Source of the DNA: Candidatus Nanoarchaeia archaeon
Lineage (GTDB): Archaea > Nanobdellota > Nanobdellia > SCGC-AAA011-G17 > JACPNG01
Direction of reading: 5' to 3'
Length of the DNA: 64,000 nucleotides
Assembly (NCBI GenBank): GCA_028714095.1
Contig: JAQTMY010000001.1
Coordinates: forward strand, 66,147 to 130,146
This document shows, piece by piece, positions 1-9,840 of the stretch. The stretch's first letter is position 1. Every line of letters begins with the position of its first letter. The translations under genes and the position numbers were made by a program. The notes under the pieces were generated by a model that saw only the letters and a list, made by a program, of their open reading frames with translations, had not been told where the DNA came from and made no database searches.

Positions 1-2
1 AC

Positions 3-167
3 CTTCATCCACTAAATAATATCCTTGTTGAAATCGACTCTCTCCAGGGTAAGTTACTCCTCAGAAAGTACTCCCACTCTCAAGTAACCGGATATATTTG
101 CATAAATATCCCGAAAGACTTGATTCCTCCTGAAGTCTCATACAAAAGTAGTTTTACGTACGAATGA
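3..167 (+). CDS. C-terminal fragment of a CDS running in from the left edge (…LHPLNNILVEIDSLQGKLLLRKYSHSQVTGYICINIPKDLIPPEVSYKSSFTYE*)
   Basis: Open frame from the window edge to TGA at 165-167, followed by a terminator-like hairpin. Confidence 0.45.
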   Translation, partial: LHPLNNILVEIDSLQGKLLLRKYSHSQVTGYICINIPKDLIPPEVSYKSSFTYE

Positions 168-204
168 GTGTAGATATGAGATTTCCTGTCTAGACCCCAA
201 GATT

Positions 205-240
205 AAGAAACCTTCTTGAAGGAGGAGGTTTCTTTTTATT
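205..240 (+). terminator. Hairpin plus T-rich tail
   Basis: AAGAAACC(205-212)/GGTTTCTT(227-234), extendable inward to ~13 bp, followed by TTTATT. Confidence 0.7.
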
Positions 241-300
241 ATTAATATATATACATCAATATCCAGAAACATTCATAAACCCCACAGAATTTATAATAAA

Positions 301-1263
301 ATGAATCAAATAAAACCTGATTTGTTAGTCAAAAAACAATCTGAAACAAATCCTAATTACGGAATTAATCCAGATAAAAGAAATTTAAAAGAATTAATCA
401 ATACCGGAGTTATTGTTTTAAACAAGCCTTCAGGTCCTACGTCTCATCAGGTTTCTGATTATGTCAAAAAAATTCTAAATGTAAACAAAGCAGGGCATTC
501 AGGAACATTAGATCCAAAAGTAACGGGGGTCTTGCCAATCGCATTGGGAAAAGCAACCAAGATTTTGGAATATTTTTTCCCATTCAAAAAAGAATATATT
601 ACTTTAATGTATGTTCATAAGGATTTTGAGAAAAAAGACCTTGAAAAAGTAATCGAAAAATTCAAGGGAAAAATAAAACAAGTTCCTCCTCTGAAGTCAG
701 CAGTTAAAAGAGTTGAGAGAATAAGGGAAATTTATAGTTTAGAAATTTTAGAGATAAAAGGAAGATATGTTTTATTTAGGGTTGAATGTGAATCTGGAAC
801 CTACATAAGAACTCTTTGCCACGGTATAGGAAAAGAGCTAAAAACGGGTGCCCATATGGCTCAATTAATAAGAACTAAATCAGGCCCATTTACAGACAAA
901 GATTGGTGCTCTTTGCATGATCTTAAAGACTCTCTGGAATTTGCAAAAGAAGATGAAAAAGAGATAAGAAAAATAATAATGCCTGTAGAGAAAGCGATTG
1001 ATTTCCTGCCAAAGATTTATGTGTTGGATGGAGCAATAAATCCCTTATGTCACGGTGCAGATCTTTATTCTGTAGGCATTTCTAAGTTGGACTCAAACAT
1101 AGAAGAAAATCAGGACGTAGCAATCCTAAGTCTAAAAGGAGAGTTAGTAGCTACAGGAAAGTCTTTGTTTAGTTCTGAAGATTTAATGGATCAGCTTTCC
1201 GGAACTTCAGTAAAAACAAGCAAGGTTTTTATGGAATCAGAGGTTTATCCTAAAAATAAATAA
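301..1263 (+). CDS. cbf5: tRNA/rRNA pseudouridine synthase Cbf5 (TruB family with PUA region)
   Basis: VLNKPSGPTSHQVSDYVKKILNVNKAGHSGTLDPKVTGVLPIALGKATK. Confidence 0.93.
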   Translation: MNQIKPDLLVKKQSETNPNYGINPDKRNLKELINTGVIVLNKPSGPTSHQVSDYVKKILNVNKAGHSGTLDPKVTGVLPIALGKATKILEYFFPFKKEYITLMYVHKDFEKKDLEKVIEKFKGKIKQVPPLKSAVKRVERIREIYSLEILEIKGRYVLFRVECESGTYIRTLCHGIGKELKTGAHMAQLIRTKSGPFTDKDWCSLHDLKDSLEFAKEDEKEIRKIIMPVEKAIDFLPKIYVLDGAINPLCHGADLYSVGISKLDSNIEENQDVAILSLKGELVATGKSLFSSEDLMDQLSGTSVKTSKVFMESEVYPKNK

Positions 1264-1264
1264 T

Positions 1265-3328
1265 TTATGTATAATAAACAACCAGATTGCATTCATTCAT
1301 TTCTTTAATGTCCAAGAAATCTCCAACACTTTCTTTTATTTTCTCTTTACTAAAATTAATTTCCAGTTTATTATCATACTTAATATTAGAATAATCAATA
1401 TTGTCATATAATCTAAATTTATCCAGATCAGTTAAAAAATTAAGGTTGTCAGAAATTCTATAACTATCCCCATCCCTAACAAAAATTCCCTTGCTGGTTA
1501 AAGAATTAACCATATCATAAACTTCAGAAAACTGCATCCCGGATTTAGAGAAGAGTTCTGCAGCCCTGAACTTTTTTAAAACTAAAGCGCTACTCAAGAA
1601 TTTTTTCTCCCTGGAAGACATGTTAAACTTGTCCAGTTCTATTTTAATTCCTTTGCCGTTCTCCATATTATTAACTAACTCCCCATTATGGAGATTCAAT
1701 AATAGATTCATTTCCTCATTTCCATAATTAATTCTTAAAAACAAACAGGGAATTAAACATGTTTTAACTTCCTTACCATAAATTAATTTCATATCGCTTA
1801 AAGAAACTTTTTGTTTAATAAGAGGCAATAACTCATCATTGAAATTATTAACTTCATTAACAACGTCTTTTTCCTCAATTATTTCACTATCCTCAAAAAT
1901 CTTGACAGCAATACCTCCGTGCTTGCTTTTTCTTGGTCTTATGTCAACAAATAATGGCCTGTCAACCACCCCAGTAACTAAAGCAGTTCCAATAGGCAAA
2001 TTTTGAATTTCTTTTTCAGTCTCCAAGGTTATTCCTTCAACAGAACTCGAAATAGATTTGATGTCATTTGGGTTAGTAACCTTTAAGATAATCTGTGTAG
2101 TAATCTGAGACAAGGCATTTTTCTCAACTCTTGAAGGTCTTTGGGTTATCAAGCAGCATCCTAATCCAAATTTTCTTCCTTCTGCAAAAACCTGCCTTAA
2201 GATATTGCTTGATTTAGCCTCTCCATATCCTCTTTCAGGAATATAATTATGTGCCTCTTCCAATACTAACAAGAATGGAGCAATATTTCCTAATTTTCTT
2301 GCATAAAACAAATCCTTGACAATTTTATATACAATTACTTCCTGAACTTCAGTGTTAACACCCTTAAGATTTATTATTGAAATCTGTCCAGGTTTTATCA
2401 GTTCATCTAGTCTTGTTGGCATGTCAGAAAATAAATTTAAATTTCTTACATACTCAACAGTATTAAGCAAGGTCCACTTAACACTAGATTCTTCCTGCTC
2501 TAATGCAAGTATTAAAGAATTAAAATCAATCCTGTCTCCCAAGTCTTTCAAAGAAGAATATAAAACTCCCAACTGTGCGTTAGATAGTTTAGCAGGCAGT
2601 AAATGAATTAATTCAGAAGAACTTAAGTTTTTTGAATTTAATTTTAATGGGGTTGCTGAAGGATTTTCCTTTATGTTTATTGAAAACTCCCTTACATTAT
2701 CTAAATATCCTTTCGGTTCCAGAGTATAGGAAATTAATCTTTCTTTTTCCTCAAGATTTGGAAATTTTAAACTAGAATATTCTCCATGGGGGTCTATAAC
2801 TAAAACAGGAACTTTTCTGTCTAAAAATTCCTCAAGTAAAACTCCAACAGTATAACTTTTTCCTGATCCAGACTTAGCTAAAACAGAAATATGTTTTGTT
2901 AGTACTCTGTTTATGTCCAAATATGTTTTAATGTCCTTTCCGTTTAATTTTCCTATATAAACTCCCTTCTCTGTTTCCAGTCCTAAGGTTTCTTTTACAA
3001 AATCATCATCAGCCTTTAAAACTTCAGAATTAGGATCCAAAGGAGTTGATAAAACCTTTAAGTTTCCGTTTTCCCTATAGCCTATAACATTGCAGGAAGC
3101 TATCTCCTTCTCAGAATCTTTCTCTAATTCTATTATCTGACCTAAAACATAATAACCATCTTTATGCATAACCTGTATGTATTCAAACTTCCTGGAGTTA
3201 TTCTTTACCAGAAACTGAAATTCCTTGGTTGTCACTTTGCCTATTATTTTTCCTAGAAGCATAACTCTAAAATAAAACCTTGGCTTATTAAGATTATAAT
3301 ACTTCAAAATATATAATAAACAAGACAC
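1265..3328 (-). CDS. herA: HerA-like ATPase (DUF87/VirB4-like)
   Basis: Walker A VLAKSGSGKSYTVGVLLEE, LLVLEEAHNYIPE, LITQRPSRV. Confidence 0.85.
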   Translation of the reverse strand: MSCLLYILKYYNLNKPRFYFRVMLLGKIIGKVTTKEFQFLVKNNSRKFEYIQVMHKDGYYVLGQIIELEKDSEKEIASCNVIGYRENGNLKVLSTPLDPNSEVLKADDDFVKETLGLETEKGVYIGKLNGKDIKTYLDINRVLTKHISVLAKSGSGKSYTVGVLLEEFLDRKVPVLVIDPHGEYSSLKFPNLEEKERLISYTLEPKGYLDNVREFSINIKENPSATPLKLNSKNLSSSELIHLLPAKLSNAQLGVLYSSLKDLGDRIDFNSLILALEQEESSVKWTLLNTVEYVRNLNLFSDMPTRLDELIKPGQISIINLKGVNTEVQEVIVYKIVKDLFYARKLGNIAPFLLVLEEAHNYIPERGYGEAKSSNILRQVFAEGRKFGLGCCLITQRPSRVEKNALSQITTQIILKVTNPNDIKSISSSVEGITLETEKEIQNLPIGTALVTGVVDRPLFVDIRPRKSKHGGIAVKIFEDSEIIEEKDVVNEVNNFNDELLPLIKQKVSLSDMKLIYGKEVKTCLIPCLFLRINYGNEEMNLLLNLHNGELVNNMENGKGIKIELDKFNMSSREKKFLSSALVLKKFRAAELFSKSGMQFSEVYDMVNSLTSKGIFVRDGDSYRISDNLNFLTDLDKFRLYDNIDYSNIKYDNKLEINFSKEKIKESVGDFLDIKEMNECNLVVYYT

Positions 3329-3458
3329 AAAGATTTATAAATAAAAAGTCTAAATTAACTCCAATTTAAATAAGAATCTAAGGGAATTCTCTAGGCATAA
3401 CGCCAAACTGTTTTAAAAAACAAACAGAAAAACCAAAATAACCATAAGGAGGTTTACT

Positions 3459-4055
3459 ATGGTTAAAAAAACAATTATCTTACTAACTCTTGTCTTTGCC
3501 TTTCTCCTTCAAGCTTATACCCAAGAAGTGAGTCTTGCAAAGTTTCGGTGGGGGATGAGTTTAGAAGAAGTTCAGAAAATCGAAGGTGGTCTAAACTACT
3601 ACCCCGAAACAAAAAGTTGGGCTAAAACCACAAAGTTCTGGAATGACGATGGGTGCTCCGGTCTTAATACAATACTTATCCTAACCTTCTACAATAATCA
3701 ACTTTCGGTGATTATTTACCGATTCGATACCTTTTACTATTGTGATCAAGAATTTACGACTTTCTTCCAATATCTTGGCCTCTTCTACATAATCGAAGAC
3801 ACATTAACACGCAAATATGGTAAAGGTACAGACCTCAGCTATGCCAAAGAATATATGCTCAGCTCAGAGTCAGCCTTGGGTAATGCAATCGGAAACGGTG
3901 AAGCTTTCTTGCTCACGTCCAGAACTACACAAAATGGCACGCTAATACTACACGCACTCAAAGGAAAAGACTCCAAATATATCCACATCGTTAGCTTAAG
4001 CGTCAAAGGTTTTGATCTAGATAAATATCGGTCTGGCTTAAATCCTTATGAATGA
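3459..4055 (+). CDS. Secreted/lipid-anchored orphan protein with signal peptide
   Basis: SD AAGGAGG upstream of ATG; hydrophobic N-terminus MVKKTIILLTLVFAFLLQAYT; dedicated terminator downstream. Confidence 0.7.
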   Translation: MVKKTIILLTLVFAFLLQAYTQEVSLAKFRWGMSLEEVQKIEGGLNYYPETKSWAKTTKFWNDDGCSGLNTILILTFYNNQLSVIIYRFDTFYYCDQEFTTFFQYLGLFYIIEDTLTRKYGKGTDLSYAKEYMLSSESALGNAIGNGEAFLLTSRTTQNGTLILHALKGKDSKYIHIVSLSVKGFDLDKYRSGLNPYE

Positions 4056-4091
4056 ATAACCCCAATCGCATTATCCTTTTTGAAATCAATC

Positions 4092-4119
4092 GCAAGAGCC
4101 TAGAAACTCTTGCTTTTTT
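4092..4119 (+). terminator. Intrinsic-terminator-like hairpin
   Basis: GCAAGAG CCTAGAAA CTCTTGC TTTTTT. Confidence 0.8.
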
Positions 4120-4183
4120 GTTACTAAAGTATATATAAATATAGTAATAACCTTTATTAAATCAAATAAAACCTCAAAAATAT

Positions 4184-5167
4184 ATGAAACAGAATATAAT
4201 TAAAATAACAGAACAGTCAGGAATTCCATTAATTGGGGCTATCCAGTTTGGTATAATTGACAGAGGTACCAATTTATTGCAGATAAGACCTACTACAGTC
4301 TGCCCTTTAAAATGCATTTTTTGCTCAACATCAGCAAATTCTACATTACATCCTTATAATTTTGAAATTGACCTTCCCTATCTGGTTAAATCTCTAAAAG
4401 AAATTGCAGTTTTCAAGGGAAATAGCTTAGAAGCAAACATCGACTCAATGGGAGAGCCTTTAGCATATCCAAAAGTAATAGAATTAATTCAGGAAATAAA
4501 AAAAATAAAACAATTTTCAAAGATCTCAATGCAAACTAATGGAATCTTATTAACTAAAGACCTTGTTAAGAAATTAGAAGATGCAGGTTTAGACCATATC
4601 AATGTTTCAATCCAGTCTTTAGATGAGGAAAAATCAAAATACCTGTCAGGCTTTTCTTCCTATGATATCAAGAAAATAAAAGAATCTTTAGAATTAATAT
4701 CAAAATCAAGGATAGAATTAATGATAACTCCGGTTTATATCCCAAAAATTAATGATGATGATATTGAAGAGATAATAAAATATGCTAAACAACTAAATGC
4801 AAAATTAGGAATACAAAAATACGAAGTCTATAAGTTTGGAAGAAAACCAAAACAGGCAAAAAAACAATCTTGGTACCAGTTCTATAACTATCTGGAAGAA
4901 TTAGGAAAAAAATATGATATTAAACTAAAGCTATCAAGAAAAGACTTTAATATCGAACAAAGGGAAACCTATCCTTTAAAATTCAGAAATAATGAAATTA
5001 TTTCTATTGTTATTAAATGCCCTGGCTGGGTAAGAGAAGAAATGATTGGAGTTGCAAAGGAGGTTTGTATAACCGTAGATAAATGCAACGCTAAAATAGG
5101 AGATAAGATAAAGGTAAAGATATTAAGCAATAAACATAATATTTACTTTGCCAGGCAAATAAAATGA
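4184..5167 (+). CDS. Radical SAM protein with C-terminal TRAM-like segment
   Basis: CPLKCIFCS motif. Confidence 0.85.
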   Translation: MKQNIIKITEQSGIPLIGAIQFGIIDRGTNLLQIRPTTVCPLKCIFCSTSANSTLHPYNFEIDLPYLVKSLKEIAVFKGNSLEANIDSMGEPLAYPKVIELIQEIKKIKQFSKISMQTNGILLTKDLVKKLEDAGLDHINVSIQSLDEEKSKYLSGFSSYDIKKIKESLELISKSRIELMITPVYIPKINDDDIEEIIKYAKQLNAKLGIQKYEVYKFGRKPKQAKKQSWYQFYNYLEELGKKYDIKLKLSRKDFNIEQRETYPLKFRNNEIISIVIKCPGWVREEMIGVAKEVCITVDKCNAKIGDKIKVKILSNKHNIYFARQIK

Positions 5168-5433
5168 AAACTCATGTCTTAATCACGGGAAAAGTAATTA
5201 TGGTTGGTTTCAGGTTTTTTATTAAATTAAATGCTAAAAAATTACACTTAAATGGTTTTGTAAAAAACCGCTCAGACGGAAAACTTGAAGCATTATTTAT
5301 AGGAGAAAAAGAGGACATAGACAAGATGCTGGAAAAATGCAAGGAAGGCCCATTATTTGCAAAAGTAAAGGAAATAGTAATCATAGATGATGATATTTCT
5401 TTTGACAAAGATGATTTTGAGATAAGATTCTAA
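5164..5433 (+). CDS. Acylphosphatase
   Basis: ITGKVIMVGFRFFIKLNAKKLHLNGFVKNRSDGKLEALFIG. Confidence 0.85.
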   Translation: MKTHVLITGKVIMVGFRFFIKLNAKKLHLNGFVKNRSDGKLEALFIGEKEDIDKMLEKCKEGPLFAKVKEIVIIDDDISFDKDDFEIRF

Positions 5434-5434
5434 A

Positions 5435-6319
5435 ATGTACATTCTTGAAACTCTGCCAGGACTTGAAGAACCTTTGATAAACGAAGTTAAAGGTAAGCAG
5501 TTATTCAATGGTTTGGTAGAATCACAGACAAAAAAATCATTGATAGCCTATAAAATATCAAAACTCCTTGCAAAAATAAAATTCAAGGATCAAAACGATT
5601 TATTATATCAGATAGATAAATTAGAATTAGATATAGAAAAAGATTTTTTTATCAAATGTTCAAATAAAGAAATGGAATTGGAGATTGCAAAAGCTCTTAT
5701 AAAAAAAGGGTTTAATCCAGATCCAAAAGTCAAAGAGCCAATAAGGATTTATCTGTATGATAACACAGCATTATTTACTTTAGTAATTAATCAAAATAAT
5801 GAAAAAAGAGATTACAGGTTTAGGCGTTATAATCAGTCAACAGATTCATGTATAGCTGATGTTTTACTTCAGGAATCAGGGATAAAAGAAAATGATTCTT
5901 TGATGGATCCCTTCTGCAAGGACTCAATAATATTAACAGAAGCATTTAATCATGGAATTAGAAGACTATTTGGCTTTGATTCATCAAATAATATAAGAAA
6001 CTCAAAAATAAATATAAAATTAGCTAAAGCAGAAATAATCTTAGAAGAAAAAAAGTTTAATCAGATAACCAAAAAAACAGATTTTTGCCTGACAACACTC
6101 CCTTTTATTTCAAAAAGAAAGCCCTCAACAAAAATAATAGAAGAATTTTTCAAGAAGATATTCAAACTTTCAAAAAAAGTGGGTATTATTACCTATAATC
6201 CTGAGATAACTACAAAAATAATTAAATTAAATAAACTCTCAATAGAAAAACAATTTCACATTGTGAAAGGATCTCAGAATATTTCTATTTTTATATTTAA
6301 ACCAAAAAAATTATCATAA
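5435..6319 (+). CDS. THUMP/Trm14-like RNA methyltransferase, putative
   Basis: N-terminal YILETLPGLEEPLINEV and later VLLQESGIKENDSLMDPFCKDSIILTEA (SAM-MTase-like). Confidence 0.65.
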   Translation: MYILETLPGLEEPLINEVKGKQLFNGLVESQTKKSLIAYKISKLLAKIKFKDQNDLLYQIDKLELDIEKDFFIKCSNKEMELEIAKALIKKGFNPDPKVKEPIRIYLYDNTALFTLVINQNNEKRDYRFRRYNQSTDSCIADVLLQESGIKENDSLMDPFCKDSIILTEAFNHGIRRLFGFDSSNNIRNSKINIKLAKAEIILEEKKFNQITKKTDFCLTTLPFISKRKPSTKIIEEFFKKIFKLSKKVGIITYNPEITTKIIKLNKLSIEKQFHIVKGSQNISIFIFKPKKLS

Positions 6320-6427
6320 TTTCCAATTTTTACCAAAAAGCTTATAAACTTCTACTAAACTCTAATCTCTAAATTCAAGGAACATAAGCCTTGTAATGCT
6401 AAAATTTAAAGAAAGGAGGAAATAAAA

Positions 6428-6598
6428 ATGTCTGAACTTTTAGTTGTAAGAAGTAAAATCAAGGATGCAGCAAAGGGAATGAATGTTGCTGGGGACTTTG
6501 CAGATGAATTAAGCAAAGAAGTTGAAGTTATAATTAAAAAAGCTGCAGAAAGAGCAAAAGCTAATGGAAGAAGTACAGTAAAAGCAAGAGATTTATAA
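6428..6598 (+). CDS. Small histone-fold-like protein (DUF1931-type), 56 aa
   Basis: Not in the ORF track; MSELLVVRSKIKDAAKGMNVAGDFADELSKEVEVIIKKAAERAKANGRSTVKARDL*; strong SD AAAGGAGG upstream. Confidence 0.8.
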   Translation: MSELLVVRSKIKDAAKGMNVAGDFADELSKEVEVIIKKAAERAKANGRSTVKARDL

Positions 6599-6640
6599 AT
6601 CTCTTCTTCTTTCTTTTATTTTATGAAATCAAACTTATTT

Positions 6641-7492
6641 TTAAGATAATTTTTTTAATAGTTCTTCTAAGTAATATTTTGGAGCAGTTTTGTTTTTTAG
6701 TGCCTCTCTCAGAGAATTAACTACCTTTGTATCATCCTTTCCAATCTTAAGAATTAATGCATAAACAGTACAGGGTTCATGTTTTCCAGTTTCCAAAAGA
6801 TTTAGCATTTCTACTAAAGACGGTATAACTCTATCAGCATCTAGATTGCAGATTTTTTTAACTAACTCCGGTTCTTTATCAAAAATTGCATCTCCATATA
6901 AAACGATTTTATCATGTAAGGATGAGATAATCTTTTGATATTTTTCATTTAAATCTTTTATTTTTGATTGCAAATCAGGAAGTTTCTGAAGCCTTAATTC
7001 TTTATCCAGAATGAGTAATACCCATTCATCAGACAAATTTACTAAACTATGATAAAATCCAATTCCATTCTCCTTAACAACAAAAAACTTTTGTCTTGAA
7101 GATTTAATTTCTTCCTTATAACTCTCTTCGTTTAAGTTAGGGTATGGTTCTTCCCCAATTACTTTAATATCACGATTTTGGTAATATTGATACTTAATGC
7201 AATTCTTAAGCAGATTAAATCCAGATTTGTTAGGCCTTATCCCGCCCTTAATTTCTATTTTCGCTTTCCTAGCTTCTGGGTGAGGATTAGTTTCTCCTGC
7301 AATATTGCCAGTAAATCCGTTCGGAGGAAGAATGATTATCCTAAAGATTCTATCTTCAGGCTCATTTTTCAAACGAATTATAAGGGAAGCGGGTCTCTGG
7401 ATAATCTCAATTTCTTTAGAGTCAAATAGTTTATTTTTAATATTTTTTACCAATACCGAACCTAAAATTTCTTCTATGGAATAATTATTCAT
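6641..7492 (-). CDS. Hypothetical protein with helical C-terminus
   Basis: Long ORF in clear intergenic context. Confidence 0.6.
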   Translation of the reverse strand: MNNYSIEEILGSVLVKNIKNKLFDSKEIEIIQRPASLIIRLKNEPEDRIFRIIILPPNGFTGNIAGETNPHPEARKAKIEIKGGIRPNKSGFNLLKNCIKYQYYQNRDIKVIGEEPYPNLNEESYKEEIKSSRQKFFVVKENGIGFYHSLVNLSDEWVLLILDKELRLQKLPDLQSKIKDLNEKYQKIISSLHDKIVLYGDAIFDKEPELVKKICNLDADRVIPSLVEMLNLLETGKHEPCTVYALILKIGKDDTKVVNSLREALKNKTAPKYYLEELLKKLS

Positions 7493-7591
7493 AAACTAAA
7501 CCAAATTAAAGGATTTATAATCGTTATGGTTAAAACAAAAATACAATCGCCCACATAAAACTTATAAACAATAAACCCCAACCAGCTAATT

Positions 7592-7975
7592 ATGAAATCA
7601 AAAGGTTCTAGGACTGAAAGAGAACTATTTCATTTATTTTGGAATAAAAAAATCGGAACAATCAGGGTTGCAGGTTCGGGAAGTACCTCAATGCCAGCTC
7701 CAGACCTATTAGTTGGACTAAAAAATAAAGTTCTAGCAATAGAATGCAAGTCAGGAAAAAACTCAAGATACGTTACCAAAACCCAGATTGAAGAATTAAA
7801 ACAATTTGCAGAAGCATTTGGAGCAACTCCTATTGTTGCAGTTCGTTTCAATAATACTGAATGGAGATTTTTGGAATTAAAAGACTTAAAAGAATCTAGG
7901 ACAAAAAACAACTATGTTTTGGAAAAAGAACATTCAAGAGCCTTTGGCAAAGTTTTTGAAGATATGATAAAATGA
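7592..7975 (+). CDS. hjc: Holliday junction resolvase Hjc
   Basis: KGSRTERELFHLFW…RVAGSGSTSMPAPDLLVGLKNKVLAIECKS. Confidence 0.92.
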   Translation: MKSKGSRTERELFHLFWNKKIGTIRVAGSGSTSMPAPDLLVGLKNKVLAIECKSGKNSRYVTKTQIEELKQFAEAFGATPIVAVRFNNTEWRFLELKDLKESRTKNNYVLEKEHSRAFGKVFEDMIK

Positions 7976-8844
7976 AACAAGCGTTATTCTACACAAAAAA
8001 AGAAAACAATAAAGTCCAGTGTAATCTTTGCCCAAATAACTGTTTGATTCCAGAAAACAAAATAGGTTCTTGTAGAGTAAGAAAAAACATAAAAGGAATA
8101 CTTTATTCTTTGGTCTATGCAAAACCCGCATCAATTAATGTAGATCCAATAGAAAAAAAACCATTATATCATTTTCTTCCAGGAACTAAAGTTCTTTCTT
8201 TCGGAACTTTTGGCTGTAATTTTCATTGTTTAAACTGTCAAAACTATAATATCTCGCAGAATTTAGTTGAAGATATTCCAGAAGTAAAACCAGAAGAGAT
8301 AATTAAATTAGCAAAAAAATACAAAACTCCCTCAATAGCTTATACCTATACCGAACCCACCATATTTTATGAATATATGTTAGATACAGCAAAACTAGCT
8401 AAGAAAAACAAAATAAAAAACGTAGTTGTTTCTAACGGTTATATTAATCAAGAACCACTAAAAGAAATTATAAAATACATCGACGCATTTAACATCGATT
8501 TAAAGTCAATCAACGAAGACTTCTACAAAAAGATCTGTTTCGGTAAACTAAAACCAGTCTTAGAAACACTAAAAACAATAAAAAAATACAAAAAACATTT
8601 GGAGATAACTTTCTTGGTTATCCCAACTAAAAATGATAATCTAAAGGAAGTAGAAAAAATGTGCAAATGGATAAAAACCAATTTAGGAAAAGGCACTCCA
8701 TTACATATCTCAAGATTCTTTCCCTGTTATAAACTAAATAACCTAGAACCAACTCCGTTAGAAACATTAAGAAACATAAAACAAATAGCCAAAAAGTATT
8801 TAGTTAATGTCCATATCGGAAATGTTCCGGTTAGTTTTGAATAA
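7972..8844 (+). CDS. amrS: AmmeMemoRadiSam-type radical SAM protein (AmrS/PflA-like)
   Basis: CNLCPNNC, FGCNFHCLNCQNYNISQ. Confidence 0.85.
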   Translation: MKQALFYTKKENNKVQCNLCPNNCLIPENKIGSCRVRKNIKGILYSLVYAKPASINVDPIEKKPLYHFLPGTKVLSFGTFGCNFHCLNCQNYNISQNLVEDIPEVKPEEIIKLAKKYKTPSIAYTYTEPTIFYEYMLDTAKLAKKNKIKNVVVSNGYINQEPLKEIIKYIDAFNIDLKSINEDFYKKICFGKLKPVLETLKTIKKYKKHLEITFLVIPTKNDNLKEVEKMCKWIKTNLGKGTPLHISRFFPCYKLNNLEPTPLETLRNIKQIAKKYLVNVHIGNVPVSFE

Positions 8845-8875
8845 TACTTATTAGAGGATTTTCTAGAATAAATCT

Positions 8876-9442
8876 ATGAAAAAATTAATACTTTTATTAT
8901 TAATAATTAAACTAGTCTCAGCAAACGTAATAATAAACGAATTCCTGCCAAATCCAGAAAATCAGAAAGAATTCATAGAATTATACAATCCTACAGAAGA
9001 ATTAATTAATCTAAAAGATTATTATTTCATTGATAAATCAAATCATACAATAAAGATTCCAGAAAAAGTCATTAAACCCAGTGAATTTATAATTATAGAA
9101 ACAAAAGCCTTCCTGAATAACGACAAAGAAGAAGTAAAATTGTTCCAACAAAATAATCTAGTAGATCAAATAAATTACAGTTATTCAAAAAAAGGTTATT
9201 CCTACTCAAAAATAAACAATAAATGGGTTCTTACAAAACCAACCCCCAATGAAGGAAATAAGCTAGTTGAGGAAACTAAATCAAAATATAATACTTCCAA
9301 CACCGAAACCAATTTAAACCCTTATTCAAACTCATCTGAAGTAATATACGAGTCAAAACAGGAGAAGTCAACAAAATATAGTTTTTATATTCTCCCAATA
9401 ATTATTATATTACTCTTATTTACAAAATGGAACAAAAAATAA
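8876..9442 (+). CDS. Secreted lamin-tail-domain-like protein with C-terminal TM
   Basis: Signal peptide; VIINEFLPNPENQKEFIELYNPTEELINLKDY. Confidence 0.75.
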   Translation: MKKLILLLLIIKLVSANVIINEFLPNPENQKEFIELYNPTEELINLKDYYFIDKSNHTIKIPEKVIKPSEFIIIETKAFLNNDKEEVKLFQQNNLVDQINYSYSKKGYSYSKINNKWVLTKPTPNEGNKLVEETKSKYNTSNTETNLNPYSNSSEVIYESKQEKSTKYSFYILPIIIILLLFTKWNKK

Positions 9443-9840
9443 TAGTAAAGGCGATAATTGAAATACTTGGCCTGCCAAAAGAGCACGTAGAGGAATCAAT
9501 CAAGAAAGTGGTTGAAACACTAAAGGAAAGATTTAAAGTAAAGGAGTCAAAGATATATGAATCACAGGAAGTCCAGTCAGGAAAATATAAACTATGGACT
9601 GCTTTTTTAGAAACTGAGATCCAGATAGAAAAATACACAGATTTAATCTCCTTATGCTTTGACTTCATGCCTTCATCAATAGAAATCCTAGAACCTTTAG
9701 AATTAAAGATGAAATCTACAGATTATGAAGCTTTAATTAATGATTTAATAGCAAAACTACATCAGTATGATATGGTATTAAAAAAATTAAATGCAGAAAA
9801 TAGAGTTTTAAAACAAAAATCTACCTCTTCAAGTTCTTGA
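9427..9840 (+). CDS. Hypothetical protein
   Basis: ORF overlapping the end of the upstream gene. Confidence 0.65.
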   Translation: MEQKIIVKAIIEILGLPKEHVEESIKKVVETLKERFKVKESKIYESQEVQSGKYKLWTAFLETEIQIEKYTDLISLCFDFMPSSIEILEPLELKMKSTDYEALINDLIAKLHQYDMVLKKLNAENRVLKQKSTSSSS

